Assembly: GCF_000372965.1 (NCBI RefSeq) | Contig: NZ_KB890024.1 | Coordinates: 3,040,839 to 3,104,838, forward strand | Reading direction: 5' to 3' | DNA from: Hoeflea sp. 108 | GTDB taxonomy: Bacteria; Pseudomonadota; Alphaproteobacteria; Rhizobiales; Rhizobiaceae | DNA length: 64,000 nucleotides | The notes under the pieces: model-generated | The model's database searches: none | What the model saw: the letters and a program-made list of their open reading frames with translations, nothing else | Told to the model about the DNA's origin: nothing | In this document: positions 34,296 to 43,430 of the stretch, one piece after another | How positions within the stretch are numbered: the stretch's first letter is position 1 | Layout: every line of letters starts with the position of its first letter | Position numbers and translations under genes: made by a program

Positions 34296-35698
34296 GCCCC
34301 GCCCCCTGACAGTTCGCCCGGCAACGCATAGGCCCACTGGGTGATGTTGCCGGCGCCGAGGAAGACGACGAAATCGCCAGGCTTGGCCAGATCGCGCACC
34401 ACGGGCGCGATCGAGGCCGGACCCTCGATATGGCGGGCGTCACGATGGCCGCCCGCACGGATGCGCGCCACAAGCGACTCGGAGTTGATGCCGTCGATGG
34501 CATCCTCCCCGGCTGCATAGACGGGTGCGACCATGACCGTGTCCGCGTCGTTGAAGCAGGCCGAGAAGTCGTCGAACAGATCGCGCAAGCGGGTGAAGCG
34601 GTGCGGCTGGGCAATGGCGATGACGCGGCCCTCGGTCGCCTCGCGCGCGGCGCGCAGCACGGCCTTGATCTCGACCGGATGGTGGCCGTAGTCGTCGAAC
34701 ACCTCGACGCCGTTCCAGGCGCCCGTGTGCGTGAAGCGGCGCTTGACGCCGCCGAAGGACGACAGCCCGCGCTTCACCGCCTCGGCCGAAATGCCGAGTT
34801 CGGTGGCGACAGCGATGGCAGCCGTGGCATTGGAGACGTTATGGCGGCCCGGCATCGGCAGGCGCAGGCCCTCGATGACACTCGACGACGCCGACTTGCG
34901 GTTGCGGATCACCACGTCGAAGACCGAAACTGCGCCGTCCATGCGGTGGTTGGTGAAACGCACGTCGGCCTGGGTGTTTTCGCCATAGGTGATGACGCGG
35001 CGGTCCTCGATGTGGCTGACCAGCGCCTGCACTTCGGGGTGGTCGGTGCACATGACGCCGAAGCCGTAGAACGGTACGTTCTCGACGAACTGGCGGAACG
35101 CCTCACGCACCTTGTCGAAGGTGCCGTAATGGTCGAGATGCTCGGGGTCGATATTGGTGACCACGGCAATGTCGGCCGGCAGCTTGAGGAAGGTGCCGTC
35201 GCTCTCGTCGGCCTCGACCACCATCCACTCGCCCTCGCCCATGCGGGCATTGGTGCCGTAGGCGTTGATGATGCCACCATTGATGACGGTCGGATCGAGC
35301 CCGCCGGCGTCGAGCAGCGTCGCCACCATCGAGGTCGTCGTCGTCTTGCCGTGGGTGCCGCCGATGGCGACCGCATTGCGGAAGCGCATCAGTTCGGCCA
35401 GCATCTCGGCGCGGCGCACGACGGGCAGCAGCTTCTCGCGCGCCGCCATGAGCTCGGGATTGGTCTTCTTGATCGCGGTCGAAACCACGATCACCTCGGC
35501 GTCGCCAAGGTTCTCGGCCTTGTGACCGACAAAGCACTCGATGCCCTTGGCACGCAGGCGCTGGACATTGGCGCTGTCGGACTGGTCGGAGCCCTGCACC
35601 TTGTAGCCGAGATTGTGCAGCACCTCGGCGATGCCGCTCATGCCGATGCCGCCAATGCCGATGAAATGCACGAGGCCGATGGTCTGCGGCATCTTCAT
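34292..35698 (-). CDS. murC: UDP-N-acetylmuramate--L-alanine ligase
   Basis: The protein is 468 aa. The Rossmann start HFIGIGGIGMSGIAEVL, the ATP loop AIGGTHGKTTTTSMVA, NIDPEHLDHYGTFD and DDYGHHPVEIKAVL are all Mur-ligase MurC motifs. It adds L-Ala to UDP-MurNAc in the cytosol. It overlaps murG (ATGA) and murB (GTGA). Confidence 0.96.
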   Translation of the reverse strand: MKMPQTIGLVHFIGIGGIGMSGIAEVLHNLGYKVQGSDQSDSANVQRLRAKGIECFVGHKAENLGDAEVIVVSTAIKKTNPELMAAREKLLPVVRRAEMLAELMRFRNAVAIGGTHGKTTTTSMVATLLDAGGLDPTVINGGIINAYGTNARMGEGEWMVVEADESDGTFLKLPADIAVVTNIDPEHLDHYGTFDKVREAFRQFVENVPFYGFGVMCTDHPEVQALVSHIEDRRVITYGENTQADVRFTNHRMDGAVSVFDVVIRNRKSASSSVIEGLRLPMPGRHNVSNATAAIAVATELGISAEAVKRGLSSFGGVKRRFTHTGAWNGVEVFDDYGHHPVEIKAVLRAAREATEGRVIAIAQPHRFTRLRDLFDDFSACFNDADTVMVAPVYAAGEDAIDGINSESLVARIRAGGHRDARHIEGPASIAPVVRDLAKPGDFVVFLGAGNITQWAYALPGELSGGGA

Positions 35699-36822
35699 GA
35701 CCGCACTCCCTTCTTGAATTCCGAAACGGGCGTTTTGGACGCAATAGCCTCTGCGAGGTCGGCGAGCAACCTGGTGGCATCCGCTTTGCCGACTGACTTT
35801 GCGGCAGCGGCCATGGTCGAAAGCCGCGTCGGATCGCTCATCGCGTCGCCCAAAAGCTCGGCGATGCGCTGGGCCGAAAGCGTCGCCTGCGGATGCACTT
35901 CGCCGCCGCCAGCCGCCGCCAGCCGCGCGGCATTCGCCGCCTGATCATGGTCGAGCGCATAAGGGTAAGGCACCAGCAGCGCCGGGCGACCGATGACCGA
36001 AATCTCGGAAACGGTCGACGCGCCCGAGCGCGAGATCACAAGCTGGGCTGCGGCCATACGCTCAGCCATGTCGGTGAAGAAGGGCGACACGTCGGCGGCG
36101 ATGCCGAGATCGGCATAGGCTGCCTTGACCTTGTCGGCATCTTCCTTGCGCGCCTGCTGGGTGACGTGCAGCCGCTTGCGCTGCTCCTCCGGCAGCAGCG
36201 CGATCGCCGCCGGCATAGCCTCGGAGAAGAACTGGGCGCCCTGGCTGCCGCCGAAGACCAAGAGGTTGAACTGGTCCATGCCGCCGGAAGCCACGTAGGG
36301 CATCTTCGCAGCCTCGATCACCGCCGGTCGCACCGGATTGCCCGTCACCACGATCTTGGCGCTGTTGGCGCCCGCATTCTCGGGCAGGAAGCCGCCGGCA
36401 ATGGCGTCGACCTTGCTGGCCAGCGCCTTGTTGGCGCGGCCCATCACCGCGTTCTGCTCATGCACCATGGCAGGCACGCCGCGCCGGGTCGCGGCATAGA
36501 GCGGCGGCAGGGTCGGATAACCGCCGAAGCCGATGACGACCGAAGGCTTGATCCTGGCGATCACCTGGGATGCCTGGCGCACGCCGCTCCAGATGCTCCA
36601 GAACGCGCGCGCCAGCGCAATCGGGTTCTTGGAACCGATGGTCGAGGACTTGATCGGATGGATCGCCGTCGCCGGAAACTTGCCGGCGAAACGCTCGGCC
36701 CGGTCGTCCGTGGCGAGATGCACTTGCCAGCCGCGCGACGCAAGCTCATGCGCCAGCGCTTCGGCCGGAAACAGATGGCCGCCGGTCCCGCCGGCGGCAA
36801 GCATGATGGTACCTTTGGTCAT
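35695..36822 (-). CDS. murG: UDP-GlcNAc transferase MurG
   Basis: The protein is 375 aa with a GT-B fold. AAGGTGGHLFPAEAL is the N-terminal glycine loop, VIGFGGYPTLPPLYA and HEQNAVMGRANK lie in the first domain, and VFGGSQGAQFFSEAMP plus RSGASTVSEI in the second bind UDP-GlcNAc. It converts lipid I to lipid II at the inner membrane face. It is 3 bases from ftsW and overlaps murC. Confidence 0.95.
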   Translation of the reverse strand: MTKGTIMLAAGGTGGHLFPAEALAHELASRGWQVHLATDDRAERFAGKFPATAIHPIKSSTIGSKNPIALARAFWSIWSGVRQASQVIARIKPSVVIGFGGYPTLPPLYAATRRGVPAMVHEQNAVMGRANKALASKVDAIAGGFLPENAGANSAKIVVTGNPVRPAVIEAAKMPYVASGGMDQFNLLVFGGSQGAQFFSEAMPAAIALLPEEQRKRLHVTQQARKEDADKVKAAYADLGIAADVSPFFTDMAERMAAAQLVISRSGASTVSEISVIGRPALLVPYPYALDHDQAANAARLAAAGGGEVHPQATLSAQRIAELLGDAMSDPTRLSTMAAAAKSVGKADATRLLADLAEAIASKTPVSEFKKGVRS

Positions 36823-36825
36823 ATC

Positions 36826-37980
36826 TTACTCGGCTGGCAGCGGGTTTCGCTGCATGGACGCGTAGCCGGTCGGGCGGAACTTCTCCGGCTTCTTGCGGGT
36901 CAGCGCCAGCACCATGCCCATCGATATGGCGATGGCGATCAGCGACGAGCCGCCATAGGAGATGAAGGGCAGCGTCATGCCCTTGGCCGGCATCAGCTGC
37001 AGGTTCACGCCCATATTGATGACCGACTGCAGGCCGAAGACGACAACGAGGCCGGCAACCGCATAGCGGGTGAAGTCGTCATGCTCGCGCAGTGCCGTGC
37101 GCAGGCCGCGCAGCACGATGAAGGCGAAGATCGCCATGATGATCAGGCACAGGATGATGCCGAACTCCTCGCCGGCCACCGAGAACACGAAGTCGGCATG
37201 GCTGTCGGGGATGACCCGCTTGACCGTGCCCTCGCCCGGTCCGACGCCGAACCAGCCGCCATTGATGATGGCATCGCGGCCCATGTCGACCTGGAAGGTG
37301 TCGCCCTCGCCGGTGACGAAACGGTCGATGCGGCCGGCGACATGCGGGAAGATGGTGTAGGCCGCAGCCAGGCCGCCGACGCCGGTCATGCCGAGCGCGA
37401 TGATCCAGAACCACGACATGCCGGCCATGAAGAACATCACGCCCCAGGTGCCGAGCACCAGCATGGTCTGGCCAAGATCGGGCTGCGCCACCAGCAGCGC
37501 AACGACGAGGCCGAGCAGGATCATGGCAAACAGGTTGCCGGGAATGTCGGGCTGGCGGTCATGTTCGGCAAACAGCCAGGCGCAGATGACGACGAAGGCC
37601 GGCTTCAGGAACTCCGACGGCTGGATCGAGACGCCGGCGAGCGACACCCAGCGCCGCGCGCCCTTGACCTCGACGCCGATGAACAGCACCGCCACCATCA
37701 TCACCAGCATGATGCCGAGCATGACCAGCGCCATGCGCCTGATCTGCCGGGAATCGAGGAACGACACTGCGATCATCACCGCCGCCGCCGGCAGCGTGAA
37801 GATGATCTGGCGCGTGGCGAAGTGGAAGCTGCCGAGGCCGATGCGCTCGGCGACCGCAGGGCTTGCGGCGAATGAAAGCACGATGCCCAGCCCCATCAGC
37901 GACAGGAACGCCGCCAGGAACCAGCGATCGACCGTCCACCACCACAGTGCGACGGGACTTCTGTCGAGACGGCTAGCCAT
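36826..37980 (-). CDS. ftsW: SEDS glycosyltransferase FtsW
   Basis: The protein is 384 aa with about ten spans. RRWVSLAGVSIQPSEFLKPA, AQPDLGQTMLVLGTW and SYGGSSLIAIAISMGMVLAL are SEDS-family signatures. With FtsI it polymerises septal peptidoglycan from lipid II. Its start overlaps the murD stop by one base. Confidence 0.95.
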   Translation of the reverse strand: MASRLDRSPVALWWWTVDRWFLAAFLSLMGLGIVLSFAASPAVAERIGLGSFHFATRQIIFTLPAAAVMIAVSFLDSRQIRRMALVMLGIMLVMMVAVLFIGVEVKGARRWVSLAGVSIQPSEFLKPAFVVICAWLFAEHDRQPDIPGNLFAMILLGLVVALLVAQPDLGQTMLVLGTWGVMFFMAGMSWFWIIALGMTGVGGLAAAYTIFPHVAGRIDRFVTGEGDTFQVDMGRDAIINGGWFGVGPGEGTVKRVIPDSHADFVFSVAGEEFGIILCLIIMAIFAFIVLRGLRTALREHDDFTRYAVAGLVVVFGLQSVINMGVNLQLMPAKGMTLPFISYGGSSLIAIAISMGMVLALTRKKPEKFRPTGYASMQRNPLPAE

Positions 37981-39380
37981 TACCTTGCCCCTCCGATAGC
38001 GCTGACGCCATCAATAGCATTCACAGCTTGCCTGAAGGCTTCGCCGCGAATTTCGAAGTTCTTGAACTGGTCAAAGCTGGCGCAGGCCGGCGAGAGCAGA
38101 ACCACCGCCTCGCCGCTGTCGTCCTTGGCCGCATCCTCGGCGGCATGCTCGACCGCCGCCGCCAGCGTGCCCGATATCTCGTAAGGTGCCGCCTCGCCCA
38201 GCGTCGCCGCAAAGGCCGGTGCCGCCTCGCCGATCAGATAGGCCCGCGCGATGCGCGGGAAGAAGCTGCGCAGCGGCTCGATGCCGCCCTCCTTGGGCAG
38301 CCCGCCGGCGATCCAGTAGACGCGCGGGAAGCTCGACAGCGCGGGTGCCGCCGCATCCGCATTGGTCGCCTTGGAATCGTTGACGAACAGCACGTGCCCC
38401 TTGCGCCCGACCTGCTCCATGCGATGGGCAAGGCCTGGAAAGCCTTCCAGCCCGGCCTGGATCTCGCCGAGGTCGAGACCGACCTTCAGGCAGGCGACCA
38501 CGGCTGCGAGCGCGTTCTGGGCGTTGTGCTGACCGCGCAGCGAGCCGATGCCTTCGAGGAAGGCGATGCGGCTGTAGCGGCCGTCGATCGCTTCCATGAT
38601 GTCGGTGCCGTCGGCGAAATAACCGTCGGTCAGCGGCAGTCGCTTAGAAATGCGGACGACATCCTTGCCCACCCGCTCCAGCCTGTCGGCGATCTGGGCG
38701 CAATAGACGTCGTCGACGCCGATGATGGCGGTGTCGCTGCCCGCCACCAGCCGCTCCTTGATCGAAGCATAGTGCTGCATGGTGCCATGCCGGTCGAGAT
38801 GGTCGGGCGTCAGGTTGAGCAGGATACCCGCCGTCGGATTGATCGATGGCGCAAGGTCGATCTGGTAGGACGAGCACTCGACGACATAGTGGCGGTCGGC
38901 CCGAGGCGGATCGAGCGTCATGACTGCGCGGCCGATATTGCCGCCCATCTGCGTGTCGCGGCCGGCCGACTGCAGGATGTGCGCCGTCAGTGCCGTAGTC
39001 GTCGACTTGCCGTTGGTGCCGGTGATGGCAATGAACGGCGCTGTCGGGGCAGTGGCGATGCGTTCGCGCGCAAACAGTTCGATGTCGCCGATGACCTCGA
39101 CGCCGGCCCCGCGCGCAAGCTCGACGGTCCAGTGCGGCTTGGGGTGGGTCAGCGGTACGCCGGGCGACAGCACGAAGGAGGCGATGCCGGCCCATTCGAT
39201 GCCGCGCAGGTCGGCGGTGGCGATGCCTTCGCTCGCTGCCTTGGCTACGCTTTCGGGATTGTCGTCCCACGCCACGATGTCGGCGCCGCCGGCCGCGAGC
39301 GCACGCGCTGTCGCAATCCCCGAACCGCCCAGCCCGAAGAGCGCTACTCGCTTGCCCTGAAATGAGGTGGCGGGGATCAT
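37980..39380 (-). CDS. murD: UDP-N-acetylmuramoylalanine--D-glutamate ligase
   Basis: The protein is 466 aa. VALFGLGGSGIATARAL (Rossmann), ITGTNGKSTTTALTAHIL (ATP loop), NLTPDHLDRHGTMQHYA and VNDSKATNADAAAPAL identify MurD. It adds D-Glu in the cytosol. ATG 39380 is chosen because the longer open frame to 39710 lies within mraY. Confidence 0.95.
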   Translation of the reverse strand: MIPATSFQGKRVALFGLGGSGIATARALAAGGADIVAWDDNPESVAKAASEGIATADLRGIEWAGIASFVLSPGVPLTHPKPHWTVELARGAGVEVIGDIELFARERIATAPTAPFIAITGTNGKSTTTALTAHILQSAGRDTQMGGNIGRAVMTLDPPRADRHYVVECSSYQIDLAPSINPTAGILLNLTPDHLDRHGTMQHYASIKERLVAGSDTAIIGVDDVYCAQIADRLERVGKDVVRISKRLPLTDGYFADGTDIMEAIDGRYSRIAFLEGIGSLRGQHNAQNALAAVVACLKVGLDLGEIQAGLEGFPGLAHRMEQVGRKGHVLFVNDSKATNADAAAPALSSFPRVYWIAGGLPKEGGIEPLRSFFPRIARAYLIGEAAPAFAATLGEAAPYEISGTLAAAVEHAAEDAAKDDSGEAVVLLSPACASFDQFKNFEIRGEAFRQAVNAIDGVSAIGGAR

Positions 39381-39388
39381 GGCGGGCC

Positions 39389-40471
39389 TCAGCGCAGCTT
39401 GAGGGTGGAAAGACCGATCAGCGCCAGGATGACGGCGATGATCCAGAAGCGGATGACGACCTGGCTTTCGGTCCACCCCAGTTTCTCGAAATGGTGGTGG
39501 ATCGGCGCCATCAGGAAGACGCGCCGGCCCGTCATCTTGAAGAAGCCGACCTGGATGATGACCGACAGCGCCTCCATCACGAACAGGCCGCCGACGATAG
39601 CCATGACGATCTCGTGCTTGGTGGCGACCGCAACCGTGCCGATGAGACCGCCAAGTGCGAGCGAGCCGGTGTCGCCCATGAAGATGGCGGCGGGCGGCGC
39701 GTTGAACCACAGGAAGCCGAGGCCCGCACCGATGACCGCGCCAAGGATGACGGCAAGCTCACCGGTGCCGGGCACGAAGTGGATCTGCAGATATTCGGCG
39801 AAGACGGCGTTACCCGAGAGGTAGGCGATCACGCCGAAGGATGCTGCCGCGATCATGATCGGCACGATAGCGAGACCGTCGAGGCCGTCGGTCAGGTTCA
39901 CCGCGTTGCCGGCGCCGACGATGACGAAGCAGGAGAACGGAATGAAGAACCAGCCGAGATTGAGCAGCAGGTCCTTGATGAACGGGAAGGTCAGCGACGA
40001 CGAGAACGGCGCCTGGCCGTTGTGCATGATGATCCAGGCGGCGATGCCGGCGATCACGAATTCGATGCCCAGGCGCGCCTTGCCGGACAGGCCGAGATGC
40101 GATTGCTTGGTGACCTTGAGATAGTCGTCATAAAAGCCGATGGCGCCGAAGCCGAGCGTGACGAACAGCACCACCCATACATAGACAGAGGCGATGTTGG
40201 CCCACAAAAGCGTCGAGCCGATGATGCCACAAAGGATCATCAGGCCGCCCATGGTCGGCGTGCCGGCTTTCTTGAAATGGGTCTGCGGGCCGTCGGCGCG
40301 GATCGGCTGGCCCTTGCCCTGCCTCAGGCGCAGCGCGTTGATGATCGCCGGCCCGAAGATGAAGACGATCAGCGCCGAGGTGATCAGCGCGCCGCCGGTT
40401 CGAAAGGTGATGTAGCGGAAGACGTTGAAGAACGACACCTTGTCCGCGAAATCGACAAGCAAAGTTAGCAT
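39389..40471 (-). CDS. mraY: Phospho-MurNAc-pentapeptide translocase
   Basis: The protein is 360 aa with ten spans. TPTMGGLMI, the Asp-rich GFYDDYLKV and NLTDGLDGLA (catalytic Asp) and MAPIHHHFEKLGW (HHH) are MraY signatures. It attaches phospho-MurNAc-pentapeptide to undecaprenyl phosphate, forming lipid I. It sits 8 bases before murD and 24 after murF. Confidence 0.96.
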   Translation of the reverse strand: MLTLLVDFADKVSFFNVFRYITFRTGGALITSALIVFIFGPAIINALRLRQGKGQPIRADGPQTHFKKAGTPTMGGLMILCGIIGSTLLWANIASVYVWVVLFVTLGFGAIGFYDDYLKVTKQSHLGLSGKARLGIEFVIAGIAAWIIMHNGQAPFSSSLTFPFIKDLLLNLGWFFIPFSCFVIVGAGNAVNLTDGLDGLAIVPIMIAAASFGVIAYLSGNAVFAEYLQIHFVPGTGELAVILGAVIGAGLGFLWFNAPPAAIFMGDTGSLALGGLIGTVAVATKHEIVMAIVGGLFVMEALSVIIQVGFFKMTGRRVFLMAPIHHHFEKLGWTESQVVIRFWIIAVILALIGLSTLKLR

Positions 40472-40495
40472 ACGTATCCGTCCCCCGAGACCCGG

Positions 40496-41929
40496 TCAGG
40501 TCTGTGTGGTGTTGCCGGCATGAGCCGGGAAAGTCTTGATCATCGCCTCGACCAGGCGCGAAAAGCCGATGCCTTTCGACGACTTGATCATGACGGCATC
40601 GCCGGGCCGAAGCGTTTCAAGCAGAAGCGGCTTCAGGTCCTCGACACCGCTGCGATACTCGGCCCTGATCCCCTCGGGCAGCGTATCGGCGAGCGCCTTC
40701 ATTTCAGGCCCGGCCATGAGCACAAGGTCGGTGCGCGTTGAGCTGATAAGGTCGGCGAGGCCGGAATGCAACTTGGCCGAATGGTCGCCCAGCTCCAGCA
40801 TGTCGCCAAGCACCGCGATGCGGCGGCCGTTTCCGGACACCGGCGTGGCGTCCAGAAGCTCGATCGCAGCCTTCATCGATGCCGGATTGGCGTTGTAGCT
40901 TTCGTCGATCAGCGTCACCGGACCGTCAGGCAGTTGCAGCAGGTGGCGCTTGCCGCGCCCGCTTTCGGCCGACATCGAAGCGAGTGCGGTCGCCACCGTC
41001 GGCACGTCGGCGCCGCACAGATGCGCCGCACCAAGCACGGCCAGCGCATTCTGGACGATATGGCGGCCGGGCGCGCCGATGCGGGCCTGGATATCGCGGC
41101 CACCGATACGGGCGACGATCATCGAGTGATCGGCCTCGAGCGTGCATTTCAGCAGGCGATACTCGGCCTTCGCATCCTCGCCGAAGCCGAGAATATCCTC
41201 GACGCCGGCAGTCTGGGCCAGCTTTTCGAGCAATTTGAAGCGGCCGTCGTCGCGGTTGAGCAGCACAGCACCGCCAGGTTCGACGCCTTCGAAGATCTCG
41301 GCCTTGGCCTTGGCGATCTCGTCGAGACTGCGGAAGAAGCCAAGATGCGCTGCGGCAATCAAGGTGACGATCGCGACATGCGGGCGGACCATGCGCACCA
41401 GCGGGCTGATCTCGCCCGGATGGTTCATGCCGATCTCGAACACGGCGTAGTCGCTGTCGGCGGGCATGCGCGCCAGCGTCAGCGGCACGCCCCAATGGTT
41501 GTTGAACGACGCAACCGAGGCATGCACCTTGCCGACCGAGGACAGCCCGTGGCGCAGGGCTTCCTTGGTGCTGGTCTTGCCGACCGAACCTGTGACGGCG
41601 ACGATCCGGGCCCGCGAGCGCGCCCGCGCGGCGATGCCGAGCTTTTCGAGCGCGACCAGCACGTCGGGCACCACGATCATCGGCGCGGTCAGCCGTCCCA
41701 GTGCCGGCAGCTTGCCTTCGGCGACGATCAGCAGCCCTGCCCCGGCCTTGACGGCTGCGGTGGCAAAGTCGTGGCCGTCCATCGCCTCGCCCTTGATGGC
41801 GAAGAACGCTTCGCCCGGCTTCAGAGTGCGGCTGTCGATGGAAATGCCCGATATGCCCTCGGGCATCTGGCCCAGCGGCCTGCCGCCCGTCGCCTCGACG
41901 AGAGCCTCGGAGGTCCAGAGCAGGCTCAT
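40496..41929 (-). CDS. murF: UDP-MurNAc-tripeptide--D-Ala-D-Ala ligase
   Basis: The protein is 477 aa. ISIDSRTLKPGEAFFAI (uridine-binding domain), VAVTGSVGKTSTKEALRHGL (ATP loop), NHWGVPLTLARM, EIGMNHPGEI and DESYNANPASMKAAIELL are MurF motifs. It adds D-Ala-D-Ala, completing the pentapeptide. The start overlaps the murE stop (ATGA). Confidence 0.96.
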   Translation of the reverse strand: MSLLWTSEALVEATGGRPLGQMPEGISGISIDSRTLKPGEAFFAIKGEAMDGHDFATAAVKAGAGLLIVAEGKLPALGRLTAPMIVVPDVLVALEKLGIAARARSRARIVAVTGSVGKTSTKEALRHGLSSVGKVHASVASFNNHWGVPLTLARMPADSDYAVFEIGMNHPGEISPLVRMVRPHVAIVTLIAAAHLGFFRSLDEIAKAKAEIFEGVEPGGAVLLNRDDGRFKLLEKLAQTAGVEDILGFGEDAKAEYRLLKCTLEADHSMIVARIGGRDIQARIGAPGRHIVQNALAVLGAAHLCGADVPTVATALASMSAESGRGKRHLLQLPDGPVTLIDESYNANPASMKAAIELLDATPVSGNGRRIAVLGDMLELGDHSAKLHSGLADLISSTRTDLVLMAGPEMKALADTLPEGIRAEYRSGVEDLKPLLLETLRPGDAVMIKSSKGIGFSRLVEAMIKTFPAHAGNTTQT

Positions 41930-43377
41930 GCAGCCTCTCCGAGCGCCTTGCGCACTTCTTCATGGTCGGAGAAATGCAGCGTCTCGGAGCCGACGGTCTG
42001 GCCCTCTTCATGGCCCTTGCCGGCCACGATCAGCGTGTCGCCCTCGCGCAGCAGCGCCACCGCCTCATGGATCGCCTTGCGGCGGTCGCCGATCTCGATG
42101 GCGCCGGGTGCTGCAGCCATGATGGCGGCGCGGATGGTCTCGGGCACCTCGGAGCGCGGATTGTCGTCGGTGACGATCGTGATGTCGGCCAGTCGGGTCG
42201 CGATCTCGCCCATGATCGGCCGCTTGCCGCGGTCGCGGTCGCCGCCGCAGCCGAACACCACGACGACGCGGCCGGTCGTGAACGGCCGCACCGAGGCGAG
42301 CACATTCTCCAGCGCATCGGGCTTATGGGCGTAGTCGACATAGACGGGGGCGCCCGAAGACGTAGTGCCGACGAGGTCGAGACGGCCCGGCGCCCCCTTG
42401 AGATGCTCGAGCGCCGACAGTGCCTTGGCGACATCGGTGCCCGTCGCAATCGCGAGGCCTGCCGCCACCAGCGAATTGGCAACCTGGAAGTCGCCGGCCA
42501 GCGGCAGGTCGATCTCATAGATCGTGCCGCCGCATTCGATTTCGGCGCGCTGGCGATGGCGTTCATGCTCGACGCGCTTGAGGCTGAGGAAATCGCCATG
42601 ACGTCCGACCGTCAGCACCTTGAGACCTGCGGCGCGGGCCGCGTCGACCGTCGGCTGCGACCAGGCATCGTCGGCAAAGATCACCGCCGGCGCGCCCTTG
42701 GGCAGCAGCGTGTCGAACAGGCGCAGCTTGGCGCGGTGGTAATCCTCGACCGTCGGATGGTAATCCATGTGGTCGCGACCGAGATTGGTGAAGCCTGCGG
42801 CGGCGAGCTGAACGCCATCCAGCCGGCGCTGGTCGAGGCCGTGGCTTGAAGCCTCCATCGACGCATGGGTCACGCCTGCATTGGCAAGTTCGGCCAACAG
42901 CCTGTGCAGCGCCACCGGATCCGGCGTCGTCAGCTGGCCGTATTCGTTGCGGCCCGGCGCGACGACGCCCGTCGTGCCGATGCTGGCAGCGGCATAACCC
43001 GCCCGCTCCCAGATCTGGCGGGTAAAGGCTGCGACCGACGTCTTGCCGCTGGTGCCGGTCACGGCCACCATGGTTTCGGGCTGGCGGCCAAAGAACTTGG
43101 CGGCGCTGAGCGCCAGCGCCTGGCGCGGATCGTCGACCGAAATCACCGGCACGCCGATGGAGCCGAGTTCGGCGCCCCTGGCAGCCACGACGGCCAGCGC
43201 ACCGCGCCTGGCGGCATCCCCGGCATAGGCGGCGCCATCGGCCTTGCTGCCGGCAACGGCAAAAAACACGGTTCCGGGCACGACTTGCCTGGAATCCGAC
43301 GACACCCCGCTCACCTCTACATCGTTGGGATTGAGCCCATCGACAGGCAGGACACCGGCAAGGTCTATCAGTTTCAT
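41926..43377 (-). CDS. murE: UDP-MurNAc-dipeptide--meso-diaminopimelate ligase
   Basis: The protein is 483 aa. VSSDSRQVVPGTVFFAV, VTGTSGKTSVAAFTRQI (ATP loop), EASSHGLDQRRLDG and the specificity motif DNPRSE are visible. The DNPR motif predicts meso-diaminopimelate as the third stem residue. ATG 43377 (MKLIDLAGVL) is the family start. Confidence 0.95.
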   Translation of the reverse strand: MKLIDLAGVLPVDGLNPNDVEVSGVSSDSRQVVPGTVFFAVAGSKADGAAYAGDAARRGALAVVAARGAELGSIGVPVISVDDPRQALALSAAKFFGRQPETMVAVTGTSGKTSVAAFTRQIWERAGYAAASIGTTGVVAPGRNEYGQLTTPDPVALHRLLAELANAGVTHASMEASSHGLDQRRLDGVQLAAAGFTNLGRDHMDYHPTVEDYHRAKLRLFDTLLPKGAPAVIFADDAWSQPTVDAARAAGLKVLTVGRHGDFLSLKRVEHERHRQRAEIECGGTIYEIDLPLAGDFQVANSLVAAGLAIATGTDVAKALSALEHLKGAPGRLDLVGTTSSGAPVYVDYAHKPDALENVLASVRPFTTGRVVVVFGCGGDRDRGKRPIMGEIATRLADITIVTDDNPRSEVPETIRAAIMAAAPGAIEIGDRRKAIHEAVALLREGDTLIVAGKGHEEGQTVGSETLHFSDHEEVRKALGEAA

Positions 43378-43430
43378 TGAGGTCCGTTCGCTACAAACAA
43401 TTGGCGCGCCCCGCAGGCGCGCCCATGGAA

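Noticed and set aside
35893..37875. Long plus-strand frames opposite murG/ftsW, ligA (21925-23853) and other dcw genes
   Set aside because: Their translations are His/Arg/Asp-rich antisense shadows with no motifs. The minus-strand genes are certain.
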